The notes beneath the pieces were generated by a model, which was given only the letters and a program-made list of their open reading frames with translations, was not told the DNA's origin and did not search any database. A stretch of 64,000 bases of DNA from Okeanomitos corallinicola TIOX110. GTDB taxonomy: Bacteria > Cyanobacteriota > Cyanobacteriia > Cyanobacteriales > Nostocaceae. Both the position numbers and the translations under genes were made by a program. Positions within the stretch are counted from its first letter, which is position 1. Every line of letters starts with the position of its first letter. Location of the stretch: positions 4,877,318-4,941,317 of the forward strand of contig NZ_CP150886.1 of assembly GCF_038050375.1 (NCBI RefSeq), written 5' to 3'. This document shows positions 38,689 to 47,910 of this stretch, in pieces.

Positions 38689-39211
38689 TGTTATTAAATC
38701 CCTTAGTGAAATCAGAGAAGTTTAATTAAAATTACAGACATTTATTTTAAACAAACTTCAGCACAAAAATACACATCAAACAAATCAAATTCTTAGCTTA
38801 TGGGGTTGTAGTCACTTGATTTTAGTTGAGATGGGTATTCTAGGTTACGGATAGTCATTGGTAGATCACTTTGTCATGAAAAGATAAAATCGCCTGAATT
38901 TTTTGTTGTTCTTTGGTTGTAACATATTAAATCCCACGAATCACTAAAAATAAGTTTATTGTAGTTATTAATTGCTTTTTAACAAAAATTACGCCTATAT
39001 TGCAAGTTCCATGCAACGATCAATATGATCAAAGTAAAGACCTATAATCATACCCACAAAATACTTACATAGATAAGTAAATTTACACAATTGCTTATAG
39101 ATGTCTTTTGTGGAAGTTTCTCAAAGATCAAAATTTGTATGAAACTAAAAGAAGAACAATCAAATTTTATAACCAATCTAAATGTAGCTATAGCTGCAAA
39201 TAGGAGGATTT
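38689..39211. other. 523-base intergenic region upstream of the pyrophosphorylase-mutase fusion gene
   Basis: AT-rich DNA without a defensible gene. A short inverted repeat, ACTTA-CATAGA-TAAGT near 39064, lies in the promoter-proximal part. A strong Shine-Dalgarno sequence, AGGAGG, stands at 39201-39206 before the ATG at 39212. The reading frame crossing 39091-39345 runs into the downstream gene in another frame and is a shadow. Confidence 0.55.
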
Positions 39212-41737
39212 ATGCGTGCAGTATTAATGGCAGGTGGTTCAGGGACAAGATTACGTCCTTTAACTTGCGATCTACCAAAACCAATGGTACCGATATTAAA
39301 CAGACCCATTGCCGAACATATTATCAATCTTCTCAAAGAACATGACATCACAGAAGTCATTGCTACATTACACTATTTACCTGATGTCCTGCGGGATTAT
39401 TTCCAGGATGGTAGCGATTTTGGCGTACAGATGACTTATGCGATTGAAGAAGATCAACCTTTAGGAACAGCAGGTTGCGTAAAAAATATTGCTGAACTTT
39501 TAGATGAAACCTTTTTAGTAATTAGCGGCGATAGTATCACAGATTTTGACCTTACAGCGGCGATCGCATTTCATAAACAAAAAAAATCAAAAGCCACATT
39601 AATATTAACTCGTGTTCCCAACCCGATAGAATTTGGAGTAGTGATCACAGACAAAGAAGGACACATCAAAAGATTTTTAGAAAAACCTTCCACCAGCGAA
39701 ATTTTTTCTGATACCGTTAATACAGGAACATATATTTTAGAACCAGAAGTTTTAGAATATTTACCAGAAAACACCGAGTCGGATTTTTCCAAAGATTTAT
39801 TTCCTTTACTATTGGCCAGAAATGAACCGATCTATGGTTATGTTGCCCAAGGTTACTGGTGTGATGTAGGTCATTTAGACGCTTACCGAGAAGCACAATA
39901 TGATGCTTTAGAAAGAAAAGTCAAACTAGAGTGTGCATATAAAGAAACTTCCCCTGGAATATGGATCGGGCAAAATACGTATATTGATCCAACCGCGAGA
40001 ATTGAAAGTCCGGCCATAATTGGTGATAATTGCCGGATTGGGGCAAGGGTACAAATAGAAGACGGTACAATTATTGGTGATAATGTCACCATCGGGGCAG
40101 ATGCGAATTTAAAACGGCCGATAGTTTGGAATGGGGCAATTATCGGCGATGAAGCCCAATTATCTGCTTGTGTGATTTCCCGTGGAACTCGTGTTGATCG
40201 TCGCGCCCATGTATTAGAAGCTGCTGTAGTGGGTTCGTTATCTACCGTGGGAGAAGAAGCGCAAATTAGCCCCAGTGTGAGAGTTTGGCCTAGTAAAAAA
40301 ATAGAATCAGGTGCTGTTTTAAACATTAATCTGATTTGGGGCAATACTGCCCAAAGAAACTTATTTGGTCAACGGGGAGTACAAGGGTTAGCGAATATTG
40401 ACATTAGCCCAGAATTTGCGGTGAAGTTAGGTGCTGCTTACGGTTCAACCTTAAAACCCGGTTCCCAGGTGAGTGTTTCCCGTGATCAACGCAATGTGTC
40501 ACGGATGGTAACTAGATCCTTAATTGCTGGGTTAATGTCTGTGGGTGTAGATATTCAAAATCTTGACTCTACAGCTATTCCCATTACCAGAACCGTAATT
40601 CCTACCTTGGGTGTAGCGGGGGGTATTCATGTCCGGGTACATCCAGACAGGGCTGATTATATCCTGATTGAATTTATGGATGGGAAAGGAATTAATATTT
40701 CTAAAGCCCAGGAAAAGAAAATTGAGGGTGCTTATTTTAAGGAAGATATGCGGCGGGCCCAAAGTCATGAAATTGGGGATGTAGCATATCCTAGCCAGGT
40801 AATTGAGCGTTATTGTACGGCTTTTGAAAAACTGTTGAATGTGGAAACCTTGCGTAATAGTCGGGCTAAGGTTGTAATTGACTATGTGTATGCAGTATCT
40901 GGGGCTGTGTTACCGCAGATGTTAGATAAGTTTGGGGCTGATGCGGTGGTGTTAAATGCCAGTGTTAATAAAACCACCATGAATACTACCACCAAGGAAG
41001 GGTTACTTACTCAGTTAGGTCATGTAGTCGAAGCAGTAAAAGCTAATTTTGGCGTGCAGGTATCAGCAAACGGAGAACAGTTGATTTTAGTGGATGAGTC
41101 TGGCTACCCAGTGCGGGGGGAAATGCTGACAGCGTTGATGGCAGAAATGTTGTTAACTGCTAATCCTAGAGGTTCGGTAGTTGTGCCTGTTCATGCTTCT
41201 AGTGCGGTGGAACAGGTCGCCCGTCGTCATGATGGTAGGGTAATTCGCACTAAGGCTAACCCGACAGCTTTAATGGAGGCTTCCCAGAAAAATCCCAATG
41301 TAGTTTTAGGTGGTAGCGGGGAAACAGGGTTTATTTTTCCCCATCTACATCCGGGTTTTGATTCTATGTTTTGCATTGCCAAGTTAATTGAAATGCTAAC
41401 TATTCAAGAGCGATCGCTTGCTTCTGTGCGGGCAGAATTACCCCGTGTCATTCACAAAAGTTATACTGTCCGTTGTCCTTGGACTGCCAAGGGTGCGTTA
41501 ATGCGTTATTTGGTGGAAACTCACCCAGCCCAAAACTTAGAACTGATTGATGGGGTAAAAATTTGTCAACCCTATGATGATAATTGGGTATTAGTTTTAC
41601 CTGATGCTAGTGAACCTTTAGTACATTTGTTTGCCAACAGTAGCGATCGCGATTGGGTTGATGATAGTTTGAGGAGTTATCGTCAGCGCGTGCAAACTTT
41701 TGTAGAACGAGAACAGGAACACTTTGCCGAAGTTTAA
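39212..41737 (+). CDS. Sugar-phosphate nucleotidyltransferase fused to degenerate phosphohexomutase domain
   Basis: An 841-aa fusion. Residues 1-235 are a nucleotidyltransferase ([45 protein letters not shown]). Residues 245-375 form a left-handed beta-helix of hexapeptides ([20 protein letters not shown]). Residues 385-841 resemble phosphoglucomutase/phosphomannomutase ([20 protein letters not shown]). In the mutase part the usual active-site Ser (SHNP) is replaced by the HPDRAD region, and the metal loop DGDGDR by DESGYP, so mutase activity is doubtful. It should make a GDP- or other NDP-sugar for surface polysaccharide. The fusion is widespread in cyanobacteria. Start supported by AGGAGG. 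Confidence 0.85.
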   Translation: MRAVLMAGGSGTRLRPLTCDLPKPMVPILNRPIAEHIINLLKEHDITEVIATLHYLPDVLRDYFQDGSDFGVQMTYAIEEDQPLGTAGCVKNIAELLDETFLVISGDSITDFDLTAAIAFHKQKKSKATLILTRVPNPIEFGVVITDKEGHIKRFLEKPSTSEIFSDTVNTGTYILEPEVLEYLPENTESDFSKDLFPLLLARNEPIYGYVAQGYWCDVGHLDAYREAQYDALERKVKLECAYKETSPGIWIGQNTYIDPTARIESPAIIGDNCRIGARVQIEDGTIIGDNVTIGADANLKRPIVWNGAIIGDEAQLSACVISRGTRVDRRAHVLEAAVVGSLSTVGEEAQISPSVRVWPSKKIESGAVLNINLIWGNTAQRNLFGQRGVQGLANIDISPEFAVKLGAAYGSTLKPGSQVSVSRDQRNVSRMVTRSLIAGLMSVGVDIQNLDSTAIPITRTVIPTLGVAGGIHVRVHPDRADYILIEFMDGKGINISKAQEKKIEGAYFKEDMRRAQSHEIGDVAYPSQVIERYCTAFEKLLNVETLRNSRAKVVIDYVYAVSGAVLPQMLDKFGADAVVLNASVNKTTMNTTTKEGLLTQLGHVVEAVKANFGVQVSANGEQLILVDESGYPVRGEMLTALMAEMLLTANPRGSVVVPVHASSAVEQVARRHDGRVIRTKANPTALMEASQKNPNVVLGGSGETGFIFPHLHPGFDSMFCIAKLIEMLTIQERSLASVRAELPRVIHKSYTVRCPWTAKGALMRYLVETHPAQNLELIDGVKICQPYDDNWVLVLPDASEPLVHLFANSSDRDWVDDSLRSYRQRVQTFVEREQEHFAEV

Positions 41738-41821
41738 GGTACAGCAGGTGACAGAGTTGAAAATTTTTTTATGTCTGAGTTCCATCACCTTTTGATGTCC
41801 TAACTTTCTTGTCTGCGGCTG

Positions 41822-41950
41822 TAAGTAGTCGTGCAAAATAAATTTCATATTTAGGGAAGGTGACAGGTGACAGGTGACAGGTGACAGACAAGAGATACAG
41901 AGATTTCTATTGTTTTCCCAAATGTGCAATTAATTTTGCCCAGGTACTTA
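41822..41950. mobile_element. 129-bp MITE-like element, copy A
   Basis: The left end TAAGTAGTCGTGCAAAATAA and the right end, read in reverse complement as TAAGTACCTGGGCAAAATTA, form terminal inverted repeats of about 24 bp. The core carries four GGTGACA heptamers and a conserved AGAGATTTCTATTGTTTTCC block. A second copy with the same ends and a different heptamer lies at 58941-59083. It is non-coding. Confidence 0.75.
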
Positions 41951-41954
41951 TAAA

Positions 41955-42020
41955 CTCAGAATCAAGATTTTTAGGATTTGTCATGTTCTTTTTCCAATCT
42001 TATCAATCCTTGATTCTGAG
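41955..42020. repeat. Perfect 12-bp inverted repeat beside MITE copy A
   Basis: CTCAGAATCAAG at 41955-41966 and CTTGATTCTGAG at 42009-42020 are exact inverted copies bounding 42 bases. The structure begins 4 bases after the MITE end. The rest of the gap 41738-42248 holds a CCGTAG-TC-CTACGG hairpin at 42151-42164 and AT-rich DNA, but no gene. Confidence 0.6.
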
Positions 42021-42248
42021 AGCATCAATTTTTTGTATCTTTGTATGTTGAAATCCCTGCATAATTACAATTTCACTTTTTGATCGCAAAATATTGATAT
42101 ATTTGCGTAAAGATTGTCCATAATTAATAATTATTACATTCAATCTTTAGCCGTAGTCCTACGGAAGACAATGCTTGCCGAGAAATCTTTAAATATTATT
42201 AAGCTTAATAATAGACTGTTGTAAAATAATAATTAATTGTATAAAAAA

Positions 42249-45011
42249 ATGAAAGATACACTTCCACTAGATAGGCAACCAGGTCTAGTACAAGAACAGC
42301 TATTAAGTCGGATTACTAACAGTATTCGCAAATCCCTGGAATTAGAAGATATTATCACCGTAACCACTACCGAAGTTCGTTCCTTACTAGGAACTGATCG
42401 AGTCATGATTTATCAGTTTCATGAAGATGGTAGTGGACAAGTTATTGCTGAGGCAATTTATGAAAATCGTTTACCTTCATTATTGGGTTTAAATTTCCCC
42501 GCAGATGATATTCCTCACCATGCAAGAGAGCTATTTGTAAAATCGCGGGTACGTTCTGTTGTTAATATTGATGCTGGACAAATTGGTCAAAGTCCGGCGT
42601 TTGACATAAAAACAGGGGAAACTATTTGTGAGGATCTACTTTATCGTCCTGTAGATCCATGTCATATCGAATATTTGACAGCTATGGGAGTAAAATCTTC
42701 TGTAGTTGCCCCAATTATTCATCAAGATCAACTTTGGGGTTTATTAGTTTCCCATCATTCCCAAAGTCGGGAAGTAGCAGAATACGAATTAAAAGCTATG
42801 CAGATGGTAGTAGAGCAACTATCTGTAGCGATCGCCCACAGTAATCTCCTCAACCAAACCCGCGCTCAAGCCAAAAGAGAAAGTATTATTAATAGTATTG
42901 CTACCCTCTTACATTCACTACCAACAATAGTTTTACAACCTGCATTAGAAGCCACAGTCGCAGCATTTAATGGTGTTGGGGGTAGATTATGTATTAGACA
43001 CAATGCCTTCAACTTTCAATATAATAAATTTAAACCTTTGCCAGAATGTTTAATCCCTGGAAGTAACCGCCTGAGACTCTATATATGTGGAGAACAACCA
43101 GTTATTCCTGAAAACAATATATATCCCCTTTTAGAGCAATATAGCGTCTGGCAAGAACATTATAAATCTGGTAACTATGAAATTTGGGCAATTAATGATA
43201 TTTACAAAGATGCTAATTTGCGAATTATTCAACTTGCCTTTAAACCAACAAAAATTCGCAGTATCTTAATGATTCCTCTCCACTATCGTCAAGAATTAGT
43301 GGGATATTTAAGTATCTTCCGTAATGAAATAGAAACAGAAACTTTATGGGCCGGTAAATTTGATTCAGATAATAGACAAATGTATCCGCGAATGTCCTTT
43401 GAATTGTGGTGTGAATCTAAACAAGGACAAGCTCAAATATGGACAAAAGAAGAAATTGAACTAGCAGGAGAAATTAGCAAACACTTTGCTTCAGCAATTC
43501 AGCAATATGAACTTTATCAACAAGTACAAAATTTTAATCATAACCTAGAGAAACAAATCCATAAACGGACTCTAGAAATGCAAAGAACAGCAGAACAACA
43601 AGAAGCTGTATTTAGAGTTATTAATAAAATTCGTAAATCTCTTGATATTGATTCTATTTTTAGAACCACCACACAAGAAGTTTGTCAACTAATCAAATCT
43701 GATCGAGTTTCTATTTATAAATTTAGTGCAGATTGGGGTGGAGAATTTGTTGGTAATTTTGAAGCTACTAGCCCCAACTGGTTTAATGAATCAAAAATAG
43801 GAATTAATACAATTTGGAATGACACTTATTTACAAGATACAGAAGGTGGCAGATATAGACATAATGAAACCTTCGCCGTAGATGACATTTATAACATGGG
43901 ATTTACTCCCTGTCATATTGATAATTTAGAACAATTTCAAATTCACGCATTTATCTTAGCTCCCATATTTATTAGCAAAAGACTGTGGGGTTTACTCTGT
44001 GTCTACCAGCATACTGGACCGAGACAATGGAAACCCTCAGAAGTGAACTTTATCAGTCAAATTGCGGCTCAACTAGGAGTAGCAATTCAACAAGCAGAAT
44101 TGTTAGTAAAAACCCAGCAACAAACGAAACAACTAACCGATACTCTCAACGAATTAAAAAATACACAAACTCAATTAATTCAAACGGAAAAAATGTCTTC
44201 TTTAGGGCAACTTGTGGCTGGTATTGCCCATGAAATAAATAATCCAGTTAACTTTATTTCTGGTAATCTTATCCATATTAATGAATATGCTGAAGACTTA
44301 CTAGCTATGGTTGATATCTATCAGCAGAAATACCCAAACCCCTACGAAGAAATATTAGAGTTAGCAGAAGAACTGGATTTTGAATTTCTCCTAGAAGACT
44401 TACCAAAAATATTAAACTCCATGAAAATAGGAGTAGATAGAATTCGGCAAATTGTCCTATCTTTGCGGAACTTCTCTCGTCTAGATGAGGCGGAAATGAA
44501 AGAAGTAAATATTCATGAAGGCATTGATAGCACCTTATTAATTTTACAGCACCGTTTAAAAGCTAGACCTGAATTTCCGGCAATTCAAATCATTAAAGAA
44601 TATGGTAATTTACCTCTAGTAGAATGTTATGCAGGACAACTCAATCAAGTATTTATGAATTTATTTAGTAATGCCATTGATGCTTTAGAAATTTATAGAA
44701 AAAATACAACATCAAATCCCAAGACACCACAAATTACAATTTCTACAAGATTGGGAAATATGAATGATCTCAAAAGCGCAGTCATTCATATTAGCGACAA
44801 TGGTTTAGGAATGCCAGCAGCAATTAAATCCAAAATTTTTGATCCATTTTTTACTACCAAACCAATAGGAAAAGGTACAGGTTTAGGTTTATCAATTAGT
44901 TATCAAATAATTGTTCAAAAACATGGGGGAACTTTAAAATGTGATTCCCAACGAGATGTAGGTACAGAATTCTGGATTGAAATTCCTCTTAAACATATTT
45001 GCAGCAGTTAG
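42249..45011 (+). CDS. Knotless phytochrome/cyanobacteriochrome hybrid histidine kinase
   Basis: This is 920 aa from ATG 42249. A TTG at 42237 is in frame but unneeded. Domains in order: a GAF with [13 protein letters not shown] and DPCHIEYL (Cys138 precedes His, the bilin-attachment position); a PHY-like GAF with the tongue motif PRMSFELW; a third GAF of cyanobacteriochrome type with [20 protein letters not shown] and TPCHIDNL (Cys555); a coiled coil; and HisKA-HATPase (GIAHEINNP with the phosphate-accepting His, NAIDAL, DNGLGMP, GTGLGLS). The layout matches All2699 of Nostoc PCC 7120, a red/far-red plus red/green photoreceptor. No response regulator is adjacent. Spectral properties are inferred. 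Confidence 0.85.
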   Translation: MKDTLPLDRQPGLVQEQLLSRITNSIRKSLELEDIITVTTTEVRSLLGTDRVMIYQFHEDGSGQVIAEAIYENRLPSLLGLNFPADDIPHHARELFVKSRVRSVVNIDAGQIGQSPAFDIKTGETICEDLLYRPVDPCHIEYLTAMGVKSSVVAPIIHQDQLWGLLVSHHSQSREVAEYELKAMQMVVEQLSVAIAHSNLLNQTRAQAKRESIINSIATLLHSLPTIVLQPALEATVAAFNGVGGRLCIRHNAFNFQYNKFKPLPECLIPGSNRLRLYICGEQPVIPENNIYPLLEQYSVWQEHYKSGNYEIWAINDIYKDANLRIIQLAFKPTKIRSILMIPLHYRQELVGYLSIFRNEIETETLWAGKFDSDNRQMYPRMSFELWCESKQGQAQIWTKEEIELAGEISKHFASAIQQYELYQQVQNFNHNLEKQIHKRTLEMQRTAEQQEAVFRVINKIRKSLDIDSIFRTTTQEVCQLIKSDRVSIYKFSADWGGEFVGNFEATSPNWFNESKIGINTIWNDTYLQDTEGGRYRHNETFAVDDIYNMGFTPCHIDNLEQFQIHAFILAPIFISKRLWGLLCVYQHTGPRQWKPSEVNFISQIAAQLGVAIQQAELLVKTQQQTKQLTDTLNELKNTQTQLIQTEKMSSLGQLVAGIAHEINNPVNFISGNLIHINEYAEDLLAMVDIYQQKYPNPYEEILELAEELDFEFLLEDLPKILNSMKIGVDRIRQIVLSLRNFSRLDEAEMKEVNIHEGIDSTLLILQHRLKARPEFPAIQIIKEYGNLPLVECYAGQLNQVFMNLFSNAIDALEIYRKNTTSNPKTPQITISTRLGNMNDLKSAVIHISDNGLGMPAAIKSKIFDPFFTTKPIGKGTGLGLSISYQIIVQKHGGTLKCDSQRDVGTEFWIEIPLKHICSS

Positions 45012-45045
45012 GAGTTATAGGAGTCAGTATAAATAATTATAAATA

Positions 45046-45086
45046 ATTTATTTATTTTATTTATTTTATTTATTTTATTTATTTTT
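45046..45086. repeat. (TTTATTTA)n low-complexity run
   Basis: About five direct repeats of TTATTTTATT stand between the histidine kinase and dnaN stops, in the convergent gap. They may help terminate both transcripts. No hairpin is evident. Confidence 0.8.
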
Positions 45087-45114
45087 CTCCCCATCACCCC
45101 ATCACTTCAAAATT

Positions 45115-46263
45115 CTAATTTCTCAACTGTACAGGCATAGCTAAATAAGTCATTTTTAAACCACCCAAAGGTGTAAAAATTACCGGGGTTAAACTTTGAT
45201 TTAAGTGCATTTGAATTTCTGTAGAAGGTAATTCCTTCAAACCTTCCATTAGATATTTAACATTAAAAGCAATGTCTATATCTTCCCCAGAAATTTGCGC
45301 CGGCATTGACTCTGTACCATTACCCACATCTTGCGCTTCACAGGATAAAGTAATTTCTTGATTAGCATTATTAATGCTGACTTTGACAATATTATTTTTC
45401 TGATCAGCTAACACCGCAATTCGTTCTAAAGTGCTGATAAATTGCTTCCTTTCTAATACCACCTGACGCTCAAATTGCCGGGGAATTAATTGTTGATAGG
45501 CGGGATATTGTCCTTCTAAAGTTCGGCTGGTTAAACGTTGATTTTGCCAAGCAAAAACTATCTGACCTTGGTCTAAATATAAAGATATCGCTTCTTCGGA
45601 GGAACTATGAGCCAGCATCCGTTGTAATTCTCTTAAAGCCCTGGCTGGGACTGTAACTTCTAGTTGTTCACTACCTTCTAAGGGGCGCTCGTTAGTAGTT
45701 TCTAGCACTGCTAAACGGTGTCCATCGGTAGCTGCAAATTCTAAGGTGTCTTGTTTAACTGTTAAATGTAACCCAGTCAGAACTTGTTTAGTTTCATCTG
45801 TACTGGTAGCAAATAATGAACCTTTTAATCCTTCAATTAATGCAGCGGTAGTGAGTTGAATTGCATCTGAACTCTCAACAATTGGTAATTCTGGGAATTC
45901 TTCTGCTCCCATCGCTCGGACTTGGTACTTACCACTTTTGGGTTTAAGTGTAACAATTATACCTTCTCCGGCATTGTCTTCTGATTGGTCATCTAGGGTA
46001 ATTTCCCCTTCTGGGAGACGGGAAGTGATATCTAAAAGTAGTTTAGCGGGAAGAGCAATTTCCCCTCCTTCAATGACTTCAGCACTAAAACTGGTACGGA
46101 TACCTAAGCTCAAATCAAAAGCTGTTAAACTGACTTGGTTGGTTTCCGCATCTGCTTGTAAGAGGACGTTAGCAAGAATAGGATGACTAGGCCGAGAAGG
46201 TACTGCACGACTGACAAGTGAAAGGTTGGTGCTGAGGTCACTTTGAGAACAAACTAATTTCAT
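45115..46263 (-). CDS. dnaN: DNA polymerase III sliding clamp (beta subunit)
   Basis: A 382-aa protein made of three clamp repeats. The start MKLVCSQSDLSTNLSLVSRA, the internal FATSTDETKQVLTGLHLTV, LEFAATDGHRLAVLET, and the terminal TPVIFTPLGGLKMTYLAMPV are typical of DnaN. As a ring-shaped dimer it tethers the replicative polymerase to DNA. The upstream region contains one DnaA box (46374-46382), and the probable origin lies 1.1 kb away. Confidence 0.97.
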   Translation of the reverse strand: MKLVCSQSDLSTNLSLVSRAVPSRPSHPILANVLLQADAETNQVSLTAFDLSLGIRTSFSAEVIEGGEIALPAKLLLDITSRLPEGEITLDDQSEDNAGEGIIVTLKPKSGKYQVRAMGAEEFPELPIVESSDAIQLTTAALIEGLKGSLFATSTDETKQVLTGLHLTVKQDTLEFAATDGHRLAVLETTNERPLEGSEQLEVTVPARALRELQRMLAHSSSEEAISLYLDQGQIVFAWQNQRLTSRTLEGQYPAYQQLIPRQFERQVVLERKQFISTLERIAVLADQKNNIVKVSINNANQEITLSCEAQDVGNGTESMPAQISGEDIDIAFNVKYLMEGLKELPSTEIQMHLNQSLTPVIFTPLGGLKMTYLAMPVQLRN

Positions 46264-46373
46264 AAATATGGATTCTTATTGATGAGAAATCATAGTAACA
46301 AATTTTGGGATTGGATAACTGGGAATTAGTAACTGTGAAAAATTTCATGTAGTTTATTTACACAATCTTACAG

Positions 46374-46382
46374 TTTTCCACA
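46374..46382 (+). promoter_or_regulatory. DnaA box upstream of dnaN
   Basis: TTTTCCACA differs by one base from the TTATCCACA consensus. It is followed at once by a weaker half match, TTTTCCGCT. It lies 111 bases before the dnaN start and may couple dnaN expression to DnaA levels. Confidence 0.6.
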
Positions 46383-46401
46383 GTTTTCCGCTACAGGAGT
46401 T

Positions 46402-47334
46402 CTATTTTCCAAACCTTGCTAATAAATCTATGCGAGATAAATTTAACAGCAAAGGAGTAAATTCTTCCCTAGACATAGTAATTACTTGATCAATAATTTG
46501 TGCTAATTGTGGATCAATTTCTCCAAAGCGTACTTGTAAAATACTTTCCACCATAGCGCGACGTTCTCTTAATTCTCCTTCTTCTCTTCCTTCTTGTCGT
46601 CCTTGTTGTCGTTGTTCTTCTTTAAGTTCTTCTAATAGTTGTTGATACATTTCTGATAATTTCATAATCAACTCCTGATCATCTTGATCAATATCTTTTT
46701 CTTTTTGTTGACGTGCAGATAACATAGCAATGAGGTCATTTACTAATTTTATAACATTTTCCAAGTGTGGATTATTCTTAGCTAGTGCTTCTAATTCTTC
46801 CACTGCTTGTCTTTGTACTTTTCCTCTACCTAATACTCTTAAAAACAGTGTCTCTGGTGTATTTGGTAATTGATGTATGACTACAATGCCAGTTTTTAAG
46901 ACTTTTCCCAGTAAATAAACTCCTTGACCCCATATTTCTTCTCCCGTAGCATTACAACCTGTTAAGGTTTCTTCTGATGCTGTGGGTGTAAATATCCATA
47001 AATGGGGTAATTCGGTTTCATTAATTCGCTTATCATTGCGTTTAGTTTGTCTTTCTATTTCTGCATGAATATCAAATAGTTTACCCATACAACTGCGAAT
47101 TTCACTTTTGCTCACTGGGTTACGGAATGGTTCAAATATTACCGATGGGGTATAAATTCCCATTCTACCTAAAATTCCTAATTGTTCTATCTTGTCTGGA
47201 GATGTAGGAGTAAAGAATACATCAATTTGTCTCACTTCTGAAGTGATATCTTTACTGATTTCTACTTGACCATAGGGTGTAAATAGTTCTGTTAGATATT
47301 GTTTTGAAAATTGGTCATGGATAAATCGTGTCAT
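46402..47334 (-). CDS. Cyanobacterial conserved hypothetical protein (Rpn/PD-(D/E)xK-like, tentative)
   Basis: A 310-aa protein. The N-terminal part has SEVRQIDVFFTPTSPDKIEQ, followed by an alpha/beta region with LPHLWIFTPTASEETLTGCN. The C-terminal third is highly charged (EELKEEQRQQGRQEGREEGE) and ends VESILQVRFGEIDPQLAQII with a helical LLARFGK tail. The Glu-Gly-Arg-rich linker and tail are typical of the large cyanobacterial families of putative Rpn-like nucleases. The catalytic residues cannot be assigned with confidence. It lies between dnaN and the DnaA-box cluster. Confidence 0.65.
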   Translation of the reverse strand: MTRFIHDQFSKQYLTELFTPYGQVEISKDITSEVRQIDVFFTPTSPDKIEQLGILGRMGIYTPSVIFEPFRNPVSKSEIRSCMGKLFDIHAEIERQTKRNDKRINETELPHLWIFTPTASEETLTGCNATGEEIWGQGVYLLGKVLKTGIVVIHQLPNTPETLFLRVLGRGKVQRQAVEELEALAKNNPHLENVIKLVNDLIAMLSARQQKEKDIDQDDQELIMKLSEMYQQLLEELKEEQRQQGRQEGREEGELRERRAMVESILQVRFGEIDPQLAQIIDQVITMSREEFTPLLLNLSRIDLLARFGK

Positions 47335-47404
47335 TTTTATACATTTTACAAATATTTTTACAAATTATAACCTGATCTCAAACTCTTGCTGATGAAAATA
47401 TAAG

Positions 47405-47540
47405 TCCGATGGCTGTGGAAAATATGTGGAAAAACCTGGCTAGTTATCCACAGGGTAATTATACTCAATGTATTTTTTTACAAAATTATGAAGTTTTCCA
47501 CAGATTTATCCCCAAAAGGATATATATTTTCCACAATCTT
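47405..47540. other. oriC: Probable chromosomal replication origin (oriC) with six DnaA boxes
   Basis: Six DnaA-box matches occur within 122 bases: TGTGGAAAA at 47414-47422 and 47425-47433 (reverse strand), TTATCCACA at 47444-47452 (perfect consensus), TTTTCCACA at 47494-47502, TTATCCCCA at 47506-47514 and TTTTCCACA at 47527-47535. AT-rich stretches that could unwind lie between and beside them (47461-47490, 47341-47400). The position in the dnaN-dnaA interval fits cyanobacterial origins. Function is inferred from box density and location. Confidence 0.8.
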
Positions 47541-47575
47541 AGGGAAATTTAATACTTTGTTATGCTTTGCTTAAC

Positions 47576-47702
47576 GAGGATGTTTGAAAAGTCCCTCGTG
47601 GTGTATCAAAAGCTCTCAGATCCCCCCTAACCTCCCTTGATAAGGGGGGAATTAATCAATCAAAGTCCCCCTTTTGAAGGGGGATTTAGGTGGATCTACT
47701 TT
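47576..47702. mobile_element. Right-truncated copy of the 21865-type MITE-like element
   Basis: The left end GAGGATGTTTGAAAAGT is identical to that at 21865, and homology continues through GGTGTATCAAA and the C-tract/G-tract hairpins to GGATCTAC. The right terminal repeat is missing. It stands 40 bases from the last DnaA box. Confidence 0.65.
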
Positions 47703-47837
47703 AACGTTGATTGTGAATGGGTAACTCTTATTTACGTTACTATTACCCCCAATTCGCAAGCATCGTACTACAAGAAAATCAGGAAAACCCGTTGTTAATG
47801 AATTGGGACGCAGTGCTAGGTCAGGTCAAACCAGACA

Positions 47838-47910
47838 CCGCATGACTTCGTGGAAAATAGGTTGTTTAAAATTCTTAATAATTTTATGTAATGCTTACAG
47901 GTTAAAGTTT
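47838..47910 (+). other. Sequence resembling a piece of the CRISPR leader
   Basis: ACCGCATGACTTCGTGGA (47838-47855) matches 16 of 18 bases of ACCGCATAACTTCGTTGA in the CRISPR leader. AATGCTTACAGG (about 47890-47901) matches the leader's AATGCTTACAGG exactly. They come in the same order but with a longer spacer. No repeat follows. The second block runs into the 3' end of the KAP gene. Confidence 0.45.

Noticed and set aside
39091-39345. 84-codon frame ahead of the pyrophosphorylase gene
   Set aside because: It overlaps the strongly supported gene start at 39212 in another frame and has no family features.
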